A stretch of 64,000 nt of DNA from Streptomyces sp. NBC_00287. GTDB taxonomy: Bacteria; Actinomycetota; Actinomycetes; Streptomycetales; Streptomycetaceae. How positions within the stretch are numbered: the stretch's first letter is position 1; every line of letters begins with the position of its first letter. Position numbers and translations under genes: made by a program. The DNA lies in the NCBI RefSeq assembly GCF_036173105.1, contig NZ_CP108053.1, positions 9,486,001 to 9,550,000 of the forward strand, in the 5' to 3' direction. This document shows positions 8,741 to 16,879 of this stretch, one piece after another. Under the pieces are notes generated by a model. It made no database searches. It worked only from the letters and a program-made list of their open reading frames with translations, and was not told the origin of the DNA.

Positions 8741-11424
8741 CAGATGCGTTCCTTCGGACAGGGTTCCGCGGTCTCACCGGCGAGCGGCTCCGGCAGGGAA
8801 GGCGAGGCATCGCTCGTGCGGCGTCCAGGCGTGGTGGTGATGGACGTGGTGATGCGCGGGATACGCGGAATGGTGACCTTGATGCGGCCGGTGTTCTGCC
8901 GCGGGCAGGTCAGCAGGAACTCGCCCTCCCGGCCCTTGTGGCCGACGGGGGACAGACCGTTGGTCACCAGCCGCAGCAGCTCGCCGTCGTTCGGGTCGAG
9001 GCCGATGAACTCCAGGCCACGGCGGGCGCGTTCGCGGTCTGCGGTGCGGGCGAGCGCACGATAGGCCATCAGACCGCGGTCGGGGCCGAGTTCCTCGGCG
9101 TCGTGAGAGGCGGCGAGCAGACCGGCGCCGTGCTTGCGGCCGTCGTGGAGGATCTCGTGGACCAACGCGGTGCCCTCAGCCGAAGAGGTGAGCCAGTACA
9201 GCTCGTCTGCGACCACCGCGGTGAACCGCTGGGGGTCCTCGAAGGCTGTCTGCCGGGCGATCGCAGCAATCAGATAGAGAACGGCGCGCCCGATAAGCGC
9301 CTCCAGCGGCTGCTGATGCAGGACCTCCGGATTGCCGAACGCGGCCTTCGGCGGCAGCTTCAGACCCGTCGTCGTGATCACGATCATGTCGGAGGTGCTG
9401 GAGGCGTCCAGCCGCACCGGCGGCAGCGTGGGGTCGAACACCATCGCCGCCAGGGAGTTGGAGGCCACCACGCGGATGAGGCCGGCGAGGGTGGCGGCCG
9501 CGTCCTGCCGCTTGCCCCCCTCACTCTCGCCCATAGCCTCCAGGATCTGAAGTGCGCGGTGCATGGACGGCTGATCACTTGCGGCGGCCTGCTCGATCGC
9601 GTGGTGCAGAACTTCGCCGTTGGTGCTCATCGGGCCGATGCCGAGCTGGAGCGTGAGGTAGGACAAGGCGTAGTGACGGCCTTCGGGACCGTCGAACATG
9701 CGTAACGGGTCGATGGACACCTCAGCGCGGGCGGCGTCGATGATCTGCACGCGGCCCTGGGCTGCGGTGCGGGCGAAGGTGGCCCATTCGCGGACGGGGG
9801 TGCGGTCGATACAGATCGCGCAGCCGCCGCGCGCCCACACCGCTTCCGCGATCAGCTTCTGCAGGACGCTCTTGCCCGCTCCCAGGTCCCCGACGATCCC
9901 CATGGAGGCGGAGGCATCCACCTTGGGGGCGTCCGCCACGTTGATCATCACGGGGCGGGTGGTGCCCGAGTCGAGGTCGATGCCGAGGAACATGCCGTTG
10001 GGGTCGCCGACCTCGGCAGAGGTGAACGCGCCGCCCAGAGCCCAGTCTTCGGAGATCTGGTGCTGGGTGAACTCCCGCACCAGGCCAGGGCGTACGGTGC
10101 CGGGCAGGCCGAGGGTGAACAGAGCCTCCTGCAGGCCTGCTGGCCGCACCGCGCGGTAGTCGGCACCGCCCAGCAGTGCGGCCAGCGCGCGGGCCCGGGC
10201 GTCGCAGACCGAGGCGGTCGACCCCCACACCGTCAGGATCGTGACGGATTGCACCTCGACCTCCACCGACGTGCGCGACAGGCGCGCGTCCAACTCACCG
10301 AGGTCGCGGGCGGCCTCGGTGAGGGAGGCGGGCATGCCGGTGGGGCGGGCGTCGTACTGGTCGGCCTGGTCGATGAGTTCGTTCTTCTTGCGCCTCACCT
10401 GGTCGCGGACCTTCTCCGCGGGCACGAGAGTGAGGTCGACGGCGTAGTCGACGGGAAAGTCGAGGGTCTCCAGCTGGGCGAACAGATCGGCGGCGTCCTG
10501 GCTGACCGCGGGCGGGCACTCGGCCAGCGCCACCTGTGCCTGGTAGCCCACCCCGGCGTCGGATTCGACCTGCAGCCAGCGTCGGCCGAGCGGCGAGCCG
10601 GTGTTCAGCCGCCACCAGGCCCTGCGTCCAGACCGCGTGATCCGGCCCGCGCTCTTGAGCTCGTCGATGTCGTCGAGTTCGGGGTCGATGCCGCCTTCCT
10701 GCAGGCGCACCTGTCCGAGGTCGGCGTAGCTGGGGGAGCGCAGCACACCGTCCCGCAGCTGCCCGCCGTACAGGTCGCTGGTCTCGGCTTCCGCCAGCAG
10801 CGGCTCGGCGAGCCCGCGGTGCAGGGCGTGCTGGATCATCCACACGACCTCCGCCGGGCGGGCCGGACGGAAGGCGATCCCGCCAGCAAGCGCGGCCTCG
10901 ACCCGGGAGGCCTGCTCGCGGTAGGCAGCCACCTCGCGCCGGGCGACGGGCGACGGGCGCATGCCGAGCATCGGGGTCAGCTCCGCCCACGCTGCACCGA
11001 GGGACGCCGACACCTGCAGACCGGCGGTCTCGGTCGTGAGGGGGACAGCCAGCCACAGGGTGCGGCGGTGCATCTCCTGCCCGTCCAGCAGATCCAGGGC
11101 CGCCTCGACATTCTCGACCCACGGGTGCGCGCTTGGTGCCTCGTTGGCCGGCTCGATGCCGTCGATCATGCGCAGGGCAATCTCACCGGGATCGACCTGC
11201 GCGCACAGCCCGAACAGTCGCGGCGCCCCGGACAACGACCGCACCAAATGCGTGATCTTGGCGAGCTGTTCGTCACGGACCGCCGCAGGCACGTACGTAC
11301 CCTGGACGGTCTCCTCATGCTGTCCCTGCGCGTTGGGGCCCGGGTGAAGGCGGTAGACGGCCCACACGCTGCCGTGCGTCGACCAGACCAGGTGCCCGGC
11401 GATGTGACGGATCGGAACCCTCAC
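8740..11424 (-). CDS. VirB4-like conjugation ATPase
   Basis: An 894-aa ATPase of the VirB4/TraE type, also called TcpF or Orf16 in Tn916-like systems, which powers assembly and transfer. The start is a GTG at 11422-11424 in a GTGA overlap with the preceding gene, with a run of G residues 8 nt upstream as ribosome binding site. The frame is open further upstream, but there it reads across the previous gene. Walker A is GDLGAGKS at about residue 510. The later segment with VVADELYWLTSSAEG is the Walker B region, and GRKHGAGLLAASHDAEELG follows it, as in VirB4 proteins. It shares the operon with the VirB6-like and PrgI-like genes. Confidence 0.9.
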   Translation of the reverse strand: MRVPIRHIAGHLVWSTHGSVWAVYRLHPGPNAQGQHEETVQGTYVPAAVRDEQLAKITHLVRSLSGAPRLFGLCAQVDPGEIALRMIDGIEPANEAPSAHPWVENVEAALDLLDGQEMHRRTLWLAVPLTTETAGLQVSASLGAAWAELTPMLGMRPSPVARREVAAYREQASRVEAALAGGIAFRPARPAEVVWMIQHALHRGLAEPLLAEAETSDLYGGQLRDGVLRSPSYADLGQVRLQEGGIDPELDDIDELKSAGRITRSGRRAWWRLNTGSPLGRRWLQVESDAGVGYQAQVALAECPPAVSQDAADLFAQLETLDFPVDYAVDLTLVPAEKVRDQVRRKKNELIDQADQYDARPTGMPASLTEAARDLGELDARLSRTSVEVEVQSVTILTVWGSTASVCDARARALAALLGGADYRAVRPAGLQEALFTLGLPGTVRPGLVREFTQHQISEDWALGGAFTSAEVGDPNGMFLGIDLDSGTTRPVMINVADAPKVDASASMGIVGDLGAGKSVLQKLIAEAVWARGGCAICIDRTPVREWATFARTAAQGRVQIIDAARAEVSIDPLRMFDGPEGRHYALSYLTLQLGIGPMSTNGEVLHHAIEQAAASDQPSMHRALQILEAMGESEGGKRQDAAATLAGLIRVVASNSLAAMVFDPTLPPVRLDASSTSDMIVITTTGLKLPPKAAFGNPEVLHQQPLEALIGRAVLYLIAAIARQTAFEDPQRFTAVVADELYWLTSSAEGTALVHEILHDGRKHGAGLLAASHDAEELGPDRGLMAYRALARTADRERARRGLEFIGLDPNDGELLRLVTNGLSPVGHKGREGEFLLTCPRQNTGRIKVTIPRIPRITTSITTTPGRRTSDASPSLPEPLAGETAEPCPKERI

Positions 11425-11999
11425 CGCGCACCCCCCTGCTGGGCGAGTGCGAGCAGCTGCTGAACCCCCGACACCGGCCCCGCCGCAGCTGGAGTAGCGG
11501 GCTCCGCGCGGTGGGGCGCGGACGAGCGAGCCGCTTCCGGCCTCAGGTTCGGTGCTCGATCGATGCGCCGCTGCGCCGCACGGGACGGTGCGATCGCCGG
11601 GTCGAGGTTCGATGTGTCCTCGATCGTGAAGGCGCCGATCAGCGGGTGGGGAGCGCGGTCGCGGGCGGCCCGCCCGCCGATCCTCCCTCCCTGGGGCTGC
11701 CAGCCCAACAAAATCCAGCCCAGCGCCGCCTGGACCGGGGCACGGCCCCGGATCTTCGGACGGCGCACGGCCCAGATCGCCAGTAGCCAGGCCACGACCG
11801 GTACCGGCCCCATCCACGACCACCAGGAGATCGTTTTGACCAGCAGGAAGCCGCCGCCGACAGCGAGGGCGATCTGCGCAGGCGTGTACGGACCCAGCGG
11901 GATCTTCCAGTCCGCGACCTTCCCCAGCACCCATGGATGGCGCCGGGCGGCGGTGTAGAAGCGGCCCACCCGCCCCGCGGCCGCCGCGCTCACAACCAC
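11421..11999 (-). CDS. PrgI/TcpE-like membrane protein
   Basis: A 192-aa protein starting at GTG. Two adjacent hydrophobic helices at about residues 36-75 (IALAVGGGFLLVKTISWWSW and VVAWLLAIWAV) are followed by a cytoplasmic part and an Ala/Pro/Arg-rich tail. Size, helix hairpin and position directly before a virB4-like gene match the PrgI/TcpE (Orf17) proteins of Gram-positive conjugation systems. A second GTG two codons in is an equally possible start. The gene overlaps its upstream neighbour by 10 nt. Confidence 0.7.
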   Translation of the reverse strand: MVVSAAAAGRVGRFYTAARRHPWVLGKVADWKIPLGPYTPAQIALAVGGGFLLVKTISWWSWMGPVPVVAWLLAIWAVRRPKIRGRAPVQAALGWILLGWQPQGGRIGGRAARDRAPHPLIGAFTIEDTSNLDPAIAPSRAAQRRIDRAPNLRPEAARSSAPHRAEPATPAAAGPVSGVQQLLALAQQGGAR

Positions 12000-12331
12000 C
12001 CTCCAATGCCAACGGAGTGCTCCCGGGCGGCCGGATCAGAACCGTGCACGAGGCCGGGAACGACGGGCGCGCCCTTGGCCGGGTTTTTGACCTCGTCCTC
12101 GAACATGTCCGCCAGGTCTTGGCGGGACCCGTACAGGCCCAGCGCGACGATCATCAGCAGGAGGGCGCCGATGCCGGCCTTCAGGCTGAACTTCTGGATC
12201 ATGATGATGACGACGAGGACGATGAGACCGGCCTGCAGGCCCTTGGTGCCCCAGCGCTCAAACATGCCGATCCATGCCTCACCGAAGTCGTCGAGCTTGC
12301 CCGCGAGCATCAGGCTGTCCCCGGCCTTCAC
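11990..12331 (-). CDS. Small membrane protein, possible TcpD-type conjugation subunit
   Basis: A 113-aa protein with a GTG start that overlaps the stop of the TcpC-like gene by 4 nt (GTGA). Two hydrophobic segments at about residues 34-48 (LQAGLIVLVVIIMIQ) and 50-66 (LKAGIGALLLMIVALGL) form a hairpin, followed by a charged tail. Small two-helix proteins sit between TcpC and TcpE in Tn916- and pCW3-like systems (TcpD), and I infer the same role from position. Sequence alone does not prove it. Confidence 0.6.
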   Translation of the reverse strand: MKAGDSLMLAGKLDDFGEAWIGMFERWGTKGLQAGLIVLVVIIMIQKFSLKAGIGALLLMIVALGLYGSRQDLADMFEDEVKNPAKGAPVVPGLVHGSDPAAREHSVGIGGWL

Positions 12332-13263
12332 GAGCGTTCACCCCCACCCCGGGAGGTGCCGGTCTGCAGCTCTGCGATGTCCCAGCGTCCGGAGCGGGCG
12401 GTGAGGGTGAGCTCGTAGCCGAGCGGCCACCGCCCCTGCGCATCCCGGGCCTCCACCTGCGCGAGGACGCGGACCTTCGTGCCGTCCCCCGGCATCCGCT
12501 CGGCGGCTGCGGCCTCCTCGACGGCCAATACCTGCTGGACGGTGACGGCCTGGTACGGGGCGGGGGAGACGGCCGTCAGGTGCACGCCGGGGGCGAGGTA
12601 GCGGTCCACCTCTCCGGCATCGGTCAGGTACGCCGACAGGAACTCGCCGACGGTGGCGGCCAGTTCGCCGTCCGGGACAGTGACGGCGTACGGTGCCGGC
12701 GGTGCCTCGGCCCGGGCCGGGCCGGCCACCACGCCCGGCGCACCGGTCACCGTGAAGATAGTGCCCGCGCGGTCGGTGGCCACCGGCACCGTGTAGTAGC
12801 GCACCGCTCCGTCGGCGTATTGCGCAGCCACCGTCACCGACCATCCACCGTCGGCGCGCTGTGCACTGCGCACCGCCGTGACCGACTCCGGCGCTGGGTG
12901 CGCATTCGTAGCGGGGTCGGGCAGTTCGACGTCCGGCGCCAGCGACTGCGCAAGCCGGGTCTGCGCATTCGCGGCATCGTCGGCGTTGCTGCGCAGCCAC
13001 GCACCGACGAACAGCTGCGCATAGCCGGCCGGGTCGGCGGCCACCGCCGTGGTGCGCACCGTGGACGGCTTGGGCAGCGGCGCGGCCCCGGCCGTGGTCG
13101 GGGTGGAGGTGACGGCAACGCCCAGGGCGATCGGGCCGGCCGCGATGACGCTCCACACGGCGATGCGTGTGAGGCGTGCGCGGCGCCGCATCGCTTCGAG
13201 CGCGAGGCCCGCGGCCATCGGTGGGGTCGCCTTGTTCCGTGAGGCATGCCTGCCAGGGGGCAT
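12328..13263 (-). CDS. TcpC/VirB8-like conjugal transfer protein
   Basis: A 311-aa membrane-anchored protein, first gene of the leftward conjugation operon. I start it at the ATG at 13261-13263, which has GGGAG 7 nt upstream; a TTG two codons earlier is less likely. One helix (about residues 33-53, ending in IALGVAVTS) precedes two NTF2-like halves, as in TcpC (PF12642) and VirB8. In particular the segment VTVPDGELAATVGEFLSAYL begins the second half. TcpC forms a periplasmic-side scaffold essential for transfer in pCW3 and Tn916. The middle of this gene is rich in TGCGCA (eight copies at 12820-13058), like the intergenic region next to it. Confidence 0.85.
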   Translation of the reverse strand: MPPGRHASRNKATPPMAAGLALEAMRRRARLTRIAVWSVIAAGPIALGVAVTSTPTTAGAAPLPKPSTVRTTAVAADPAGYAQLFVGAWLRSNADDAANAQTRLAQSLAPDVELPDPATNAHPAPESVTAVRSAQRADGGWSVTVAAQYADGAVRYYTVPVATDRAGTIFTVTGAPGVVAGPARAEAPPAPYAVTVPDGELAATVGEFLSAYLTDAGEVDRYLAPGVHLTAVSPAPYQAVTVQQVLAVEEAAAAERMPGDGTKVRVLAQVEARDAQGRWPLGYELTLTARSGRWDIAELQTGTSRGGGERS

Positions 13264-13346
13264 GGTCAATCTCCCAGGTCAGAAACGGATGTTGCTGGCC
13301 TTGAGAACATCCGCCGGGCCCGACCGGACCACCGACCACGAGACCC

Positions 13347-13743
13347 CGACCACGGTCACGATGGGGTCACGAAGTCATGGTCGGTTCCGTGGTTGGCCCC
13401 ACCACCGCCCCCACCACGCTCCGGCCGTGCCCCGGCGACAGGGCATCACGTTCGGCATGCGTTGCACTGTCGGGCGGCTGCGCAGTGTGATCCGGACCTG
13501 TGCAGCACGCGACGGAAAACTGCGGAGCGCCTTGCGCAGAGGCATTGCGCAGCGTGACTGCGCAGGATGCCCGGCCGGTTGCGCAGCTCGCTGTGCGCAA
13601 CCGGCCGTTCGAGGTTGCGCAGCGGCTGTGCGCAATGGCTGCGAACGGGGTGAAGGGGGCGTGGTGGGGTCTGTGGTGGGGCCAACCACGGACCCGACCA
13701 TGGCTGCTGGACAGTTGCGTTGCCGGATCGTGACCGTGGTCGG
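13347..13743. repeat. Nested long inverted repeats
   Basis: Positions 13376-13419 match the reverse complement of 13659-13702 at 41 of 44 bases. Further out, 13347-13363 matches the reverse complement of 13727-13743 at all 17 bases. The two arms are about 240 bp apart (inner arms) and enclose the TGCGCA cluster. The symmetric layout, with unequal outer spacers (12 and 24 nt), looks like a protein-binding or cruciform structure rather than an insertion-sequence end, since nothing codes for a transposase between the arms. Confidence 0.85.
13479..13634. repeat. Cluster of eight TGCGCA sites with a 14-bp-arm palindrome
   Basis: TGCGCA begins at 13479, 13533, 13546, 13559, 13580, 13594, 13616 and 13629. 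The spacings are mostly 13-14 or 21-22 bp, so many sites lie on related helix faces. The copies at 13580 and 13594 sit in a perfect palindrome: CGGCCGGTTGCGCA at 13572-13585 is complementary to 13594-13607 with an 8-nt spacer. The copies at 13616 and 13629 form a second, shorter pair (TTGCGCA, 7-nt spacer). This could be an iteron array or an operator for the neighbouring DNA-binding protein. Confidence 0.8.
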
Positions 13744-13898
13744 CATCTGGTGGTCGCTGGTCGGGTCGGGCTCGGCGGGTGAGCTGAGTTCATGTACCAC
13801 ACCCCCGTCCCCGCCTCTGGGACTACCGACCGCCGGTCCGCGGCGGGCCTGCTGTGCTGCCTGGACCACCGGAAGCGGCCCGCTGCGGAGGCCTGGCG

Positions 13899-15086
13899 GT
13901 GAGCCGCTCGGGGGTGGGGATCCGGCGCGGGGTGATGGCGGCCGATCAGTTCACGCAGATCGCCAACGGCCTGTTCCGGCACCCGAAGCTGTCCTTCCGA
14001 GCGAAGGGGATCTTCGGCTATGTCAGTACGCACCAGGACGGCTGGCACGTCACCGTCGCCGACCTGGTGCGCCGCGGCCGTGAAGGCGTCGACGCCGTCA
14101 CCACCGGGCTCAGGCAGCTGGAGCGGCACGGCTTCCTGCACCGCACCCGTGAGCGCAACGCCAACGGCACGCTCGGCCAGGCGCTGTATGTCATCACCGA
14201 CCTGCCCGCCCTGCACAACCCCAGGTCGCAGCCAGAGTCGGGTTTTCCAAGCCTGGCTGAGCCTACGTTGGCTGACCCCGCCACTAAGAACACCAACAGA
14301 AAGAACACCAACCAGCAGAACACCAGCCCCCTCCGTCCGTGCCGCCGCAACAACGCGACGCGACCACCGGCACGGACGAACCCGCCGCACACACCGCCCT
14401 CCCCGCCGGCCGCTCCCGCGGCGGATGAGATGCACCCCGGGATCCGGCTGCTCCTGGACCTGGCGGCCGCGCGCCCCGAGCTGGTGCTGACCGGGCAGGC
14501 ACTCACCGACCAGGGCCGGGTGGTGACCGCGATGCTGGAGGCCGGCTGGAGCACTGAGCAGCTGCGCCACGTCATCGCCGGCCGGCCCTTGCCGTACCCG
14601 GTGCGCACTTCGGTCGGCGCGATCATCGCCGCCCGTCTCCGCGCTGCGCAGGCCTACCCGCCGCCCGCCCTCGCGGCCCACCACCGCGCCCCGCCCTCTG
14701 GTGACACTCCCCGGCTGCAACCGGCCAGTTGCGCCGCCGCCCGCTCAGTGAGCCAGGCCCTGAGCTACCGGGCCATGGTCGAGTGCGCGGGCTGCGGCCA
14801 CCCCGCGACCGCGCCCGGCGAGGACCTGTGCCCGGCCTGCCTCGGCTGGCCGCCCTGCCGTACCTGCCCCGGCCCCACCCCACGCCGCGCCCACCCCGAC
14901 GGTGACGGCCGCTGCACCACGTGCGTTTCCGTCCTGGCCGACCGCCTGAGGGGGGCCCGCTGGGGACCGACACGCTCCATACCCCCGCCGCCGACCGCCA
15001 CCGGGCATTACGAGCGCCCCTGCACCCGACGCCGCCTGACAGTTCACCCGTCATCCCCGACCGGAAGGCCGAACCCTCATGAATGA
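13899..15086 (+). CDS. Winged-helix DNA-binding protein with C-terminal Cys-rich region
   Basis: A 395-aa protein of a type common in Streptomyces integrative elements. The start is a GTG at 13899 with GGAG 8 nt upstream; the later ATG at 13935 is possible, but the segment before it (GVGIRRGVMAADQFTQI) reads as part of the protein. Residues about 15-95 form a replication-initiator-like winged helix (FRAKGIFGYVSTHQDGWHVT, then VTTGLRQLERHGFL). A Pro-rich linker and a second helical part follow. The C-terminus has paired Cys motifs (CAGCGH, CPAC, CRTC, CTTC), probably zinc-binding. It lies just downstream of the repeat cluster and may bind it. Confidence 0.75.
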   Translation: MSRSGVGIRRGVMAADQFTQIANGLFRHPKLSFRAKGIFGYVSTHQDGWHVTVADLVRRGREGVDAVTTGLRQLERHGFLHRTRERNANGTLGQALYVITDLPALHNPRSQPESGFPSLAEPTLADPATKNTNRKNTNQQNTSPLRPCRRNNATRPPARTNPPHTPPSPPAAPAADEMHPGIRLLLDLAAARPELVLTGQALTDQGRVVTAMLEAGWSTEQLRHVIAGRPLPYPVRTSVGAIIAARLRAAQAYPPPALAAHHRAPPSGDTPRLQPASCAAARSVSQALSYRAMVECAGCGHPATAPGEDLCPACLGWPPCRTCPGPTPRRAHPDGDGRCTTCVSVLADRLRGARWGPTRSIPPPPTATGHYERPCTRRRLTVHPSSPTGRPNPHE

Positions 15087-15525
15087 GACCCACGACCGCT
15101 CCCAAGCCGGCACTGTCTACCTGCTGTTCTCGCACGAGCCGTACTACCTCGGCCCCGGCAGCCGGGAGATCAACACCACGGTGGTGGCTGGTGCTTCGCT
15201 GCTGCACCCTGGTGTGCGCCAGCCCGACGGGGCGCGGATCCACGACCTCCTCGTCCGCGAGCGCCGGCCGGGTGAGATCGTCCCGCTGTCCACCCTCACC
15301 CACGAACTGGACGGCGGCGCCCGGTGGCCGCAGGTCGGCGACTGGGAAGCCGTCACCAGCGACCTGGTCCAACTCGTGCGCGGCGGCCAATGCGACGGAT
15401 TCAGCCTGGGCCTGCCTTTGGTCGCGCGCGCCCTGCTGTGCGCCGGGCCCGGAGTCAGGTGGTCCGTGCCCAAGCCGACGACAGCGGACGGCTCACGACG
15501 TACGGGCCAGACGACCGCGGCGTAG
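15079..15525 (+). CDS. Hypothetical protein of the element, probably frameshifted near its end
   Basis: A 148-aa protein whose ATG overlaps the previous gene by 8 nt, so it is probably translationally coupled. Codon use is typical of the window. It has no membrane segment and I recognise no family. Its last 18 residues look unnatural. From about 15465 another frame continues as good-quality protein to a stop at 15621-15623 (with DDRGVVLAEIDKVLTPLVTE and ERAWWSGDGLLPPL), so a one-base frameshift has probably cut the protein short by some 40 residues. Confidence 0.55.
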   Translation: MNETHDRSQAGTVYLLFSHEPYYLGPGSREINTTVVAGASLLHPGVRQPDGARIHDLLVRERRPGEIVPLSTLTHELDGGARWPQVGDWEAVTSDLVQLVRGGQCDGFSLGLPLVARALLCAGPGVRWSVPKPTTADGSRRTGQTTAA

Positions 15526-15796
15526 TACTCGCCGAGATCGACAAGGTCCTCACCCCTCTCGTGACCGAGCGAGCCTGGTGGTCCGGTGACGGCCTGCTGC
15601 CCCCGCTAAGCCACCGCTCATGAACCGAGCGGTATTCACGGCGCCCCGCACACCCGCACAGCCACCCCCGGACGGGAAACGGGCCGTGCTGGGTCATGAA
15701 CCACGGCCGGTGAGGGCGGTGTTGAGCCGCCTGATGCCGACCGCACCACGCCGCGCAGCTACTCCCGCCAGCCCACCCACCAAGGAACGATCTCTG

Positions 15797-16063
15797 ATGC
15801 CCGTACCCCACACTGTGGTGGCCGCCTTGACCGGCGCCGCCGTGCTGATCGCGCAGGCATTGCACCGCCGCCTCAACCCCGAACCCACCTGCGTCACCTG
15901 CGGCAACCGGTCCGGTCACCGGGTGGCCGGCCACGACGATCGCACCTGCCGCGACTTCGTCCAGGAACAGCGCCGCCGCGTCCAGGCTGCGGCGACTGCT
16001 GCCGGCAACCCGCCCCCGACCCTGCCCGACACCTACGGCCACGCCTGGCCCACCAGTTCGTGA
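15797..16063 (+). CDS. Small membrane-anchored Cys-containing protein
   Basis: An 88-aa protein; I prefer the ATG at 15797 with AAGGA about 10 nt upstream over an in-frame ATG at 15620. A hydrophobic N-terminus (about residues 5-19, TVVAALTGAAVLIAQAL) is followed by CVTCGNRSGHRVAGHDDRTC, which may bind a metal, and a charged helix. It is the last rightward gene of the conjugation module. The family is unknown to me. Confidence 0.5.
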   Translation: MPVPHTVVAALTGAAVLIAQALHRRLNPEPTCVTCGNRSGHRVAGHDDRTCRDFVQEQRRRVQAAATAAGNPPPTLPDTYGHAWPTSS

Positions 16064-16275
16064 TGGCCTTCAACGTGCCGCCGCATCTGGTGTGCTGCGA
16101 CGGCGTGGCCGCATCATCGCGAGGGCCTTGACACCTTCGCTGCAAGAGGAGGCACACCGGGCGTTGCGTTCGCGAGGGGAGTCCGCTGGTTGTAGGGCTG
16201 TCCCGTAAAGATCCAGCTGACTGCCTCGAGCCTGAGGGCCGCCAATGAATCCGAGGTAGTGCGCCAGCACGAGCC

Positions 16276-16560
16276 CTACGGGTTCGGGGGCAGGTCCAGG
16301 GCGCGGCCGAGGGCGGCGGTGGCAGGGGCGGTGTATTCACGCAGGTGCAGGGTGGCCCAGGCGGCGGCTAGTTGGAGGAAGTCGATCAGGTCGCGCTCTG
16401 CGTCGGCAAGTAGGCGACGCAGGTCGGTGACGGGTAGCTCGATCACTGGGCTGTTGTCATGCTCGGCGTCGAGGGTCAATCGGACGATTTTGCCGTCTCG
16501 TTCAGCGAGCGGAGAGGGGTCGTGACCTAAGGACGCCCAGCCACGCCAGGGGTACGGCGT
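16276..16560 (-). pseudogene. Fragment of a small hypothetical gene
   Basis: The leftward frame ending at 16276 reads as sound protein (for example DGKIVRLTLDAEHDNSPVIE, VTDLRRLLADAERDLIDFLQ and LGRALDLPPNP) back to about 16560, but no ATG or GTG start with a ribosome binding site is found. The only start is an unsupported TTG at 16479. It adjoins another degraded gene on the same strand. I do not recognise the family. The sequence GGGCTGTCCCGTAAAG at 16195-16210 nearby resembles insertion-sequence ends, which may explain the damage. Confidence 0.4.
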
Positions 16561-16823
16561 CGGCCGCCGGCACGAAGACGAGCCGTCAACGGTTGCGCTG
16601 CCAGCGGGCCAGGCTGCCGAAGAAGTAGGTCTCCAACTTCGCGCCCCGCTCCGGCGTGAGCAGGTCGCCAGGTCCCTTGCTTCATCGCGGCCGTCAGGGT
16701 GTCCCCGGCGAGCGCGTCGCGGTCCGCCATGGAGTCCTGGATGGTCGGCCGGTCATCGAGAGTGGGGTACACGGGGCGGTCCTTGGACGCGCACTTCTCG
16801 AAGATCTCGCCGTCCCTGATCAT
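16527..16823 (-). pseudogene. Degenerate sigma-70-like gene
   Basis: The start (ATG at 16821-16823) reads EIFEKCASKDRPVYPTLDD and then DTLTAAMK. From about 16685 a neighbouring frame continues with GDLLTPERGAKLETYFFGSL, then ARWQRNR and a stop. Together they resemble the central part of a Streptomyces family of sigma-region-2-like proteins with a WDPxRGAxLKTYF signature. The frame change inside the conserved part and the missing C-terminus indicate a pseudogene. Recognition is from memory of that signature and is only moderately secure. Confidence 0.4.
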
Positions 16824-16879
16824 CCGCGTGAGGGCGGAACGGTGCGATGACCCGACCCCGTGTCGGAGAACCGCACCGC

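Larger units (their letters stand above)
13264..13898. promoter_or_regulatory. Divergent intergenic control region, candidate origin of transfer or replication
   Basis: These 635 bases lie between the leftward conjugation operon and a rightward winged-helix gene and hold no convincing gene. They contain an imperfect long inverted repeat, a central palindrome and clustered TGCGCA hexamers, given as separate entries. Promoters of both operons must lie here, but I cannot pick -35/-10 boxes with confidence. Repeats of this kind next to a possible replication initiator and at the head of a transfer operon are typical of oriT or iteron-type oriV sites. That function is inference. Confidence 0.6.

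Noticed and set aside
12820..13058. TGCGCA copies inside the tcpC-like gene as separate operator sites
   Set aside because: They lie in coding sequence, where the hexamer can arise from common Ala, Gln and Arg codons; I mention them only as support for the adjacent intergenic cluster.
16195..16210. GGGCTGTCCCGTAAAG as the end of a further insertion sequence
   Set aside because: It resembles known ends, but I find no matching inverted copy within the neighbouring region and no transposase gene.
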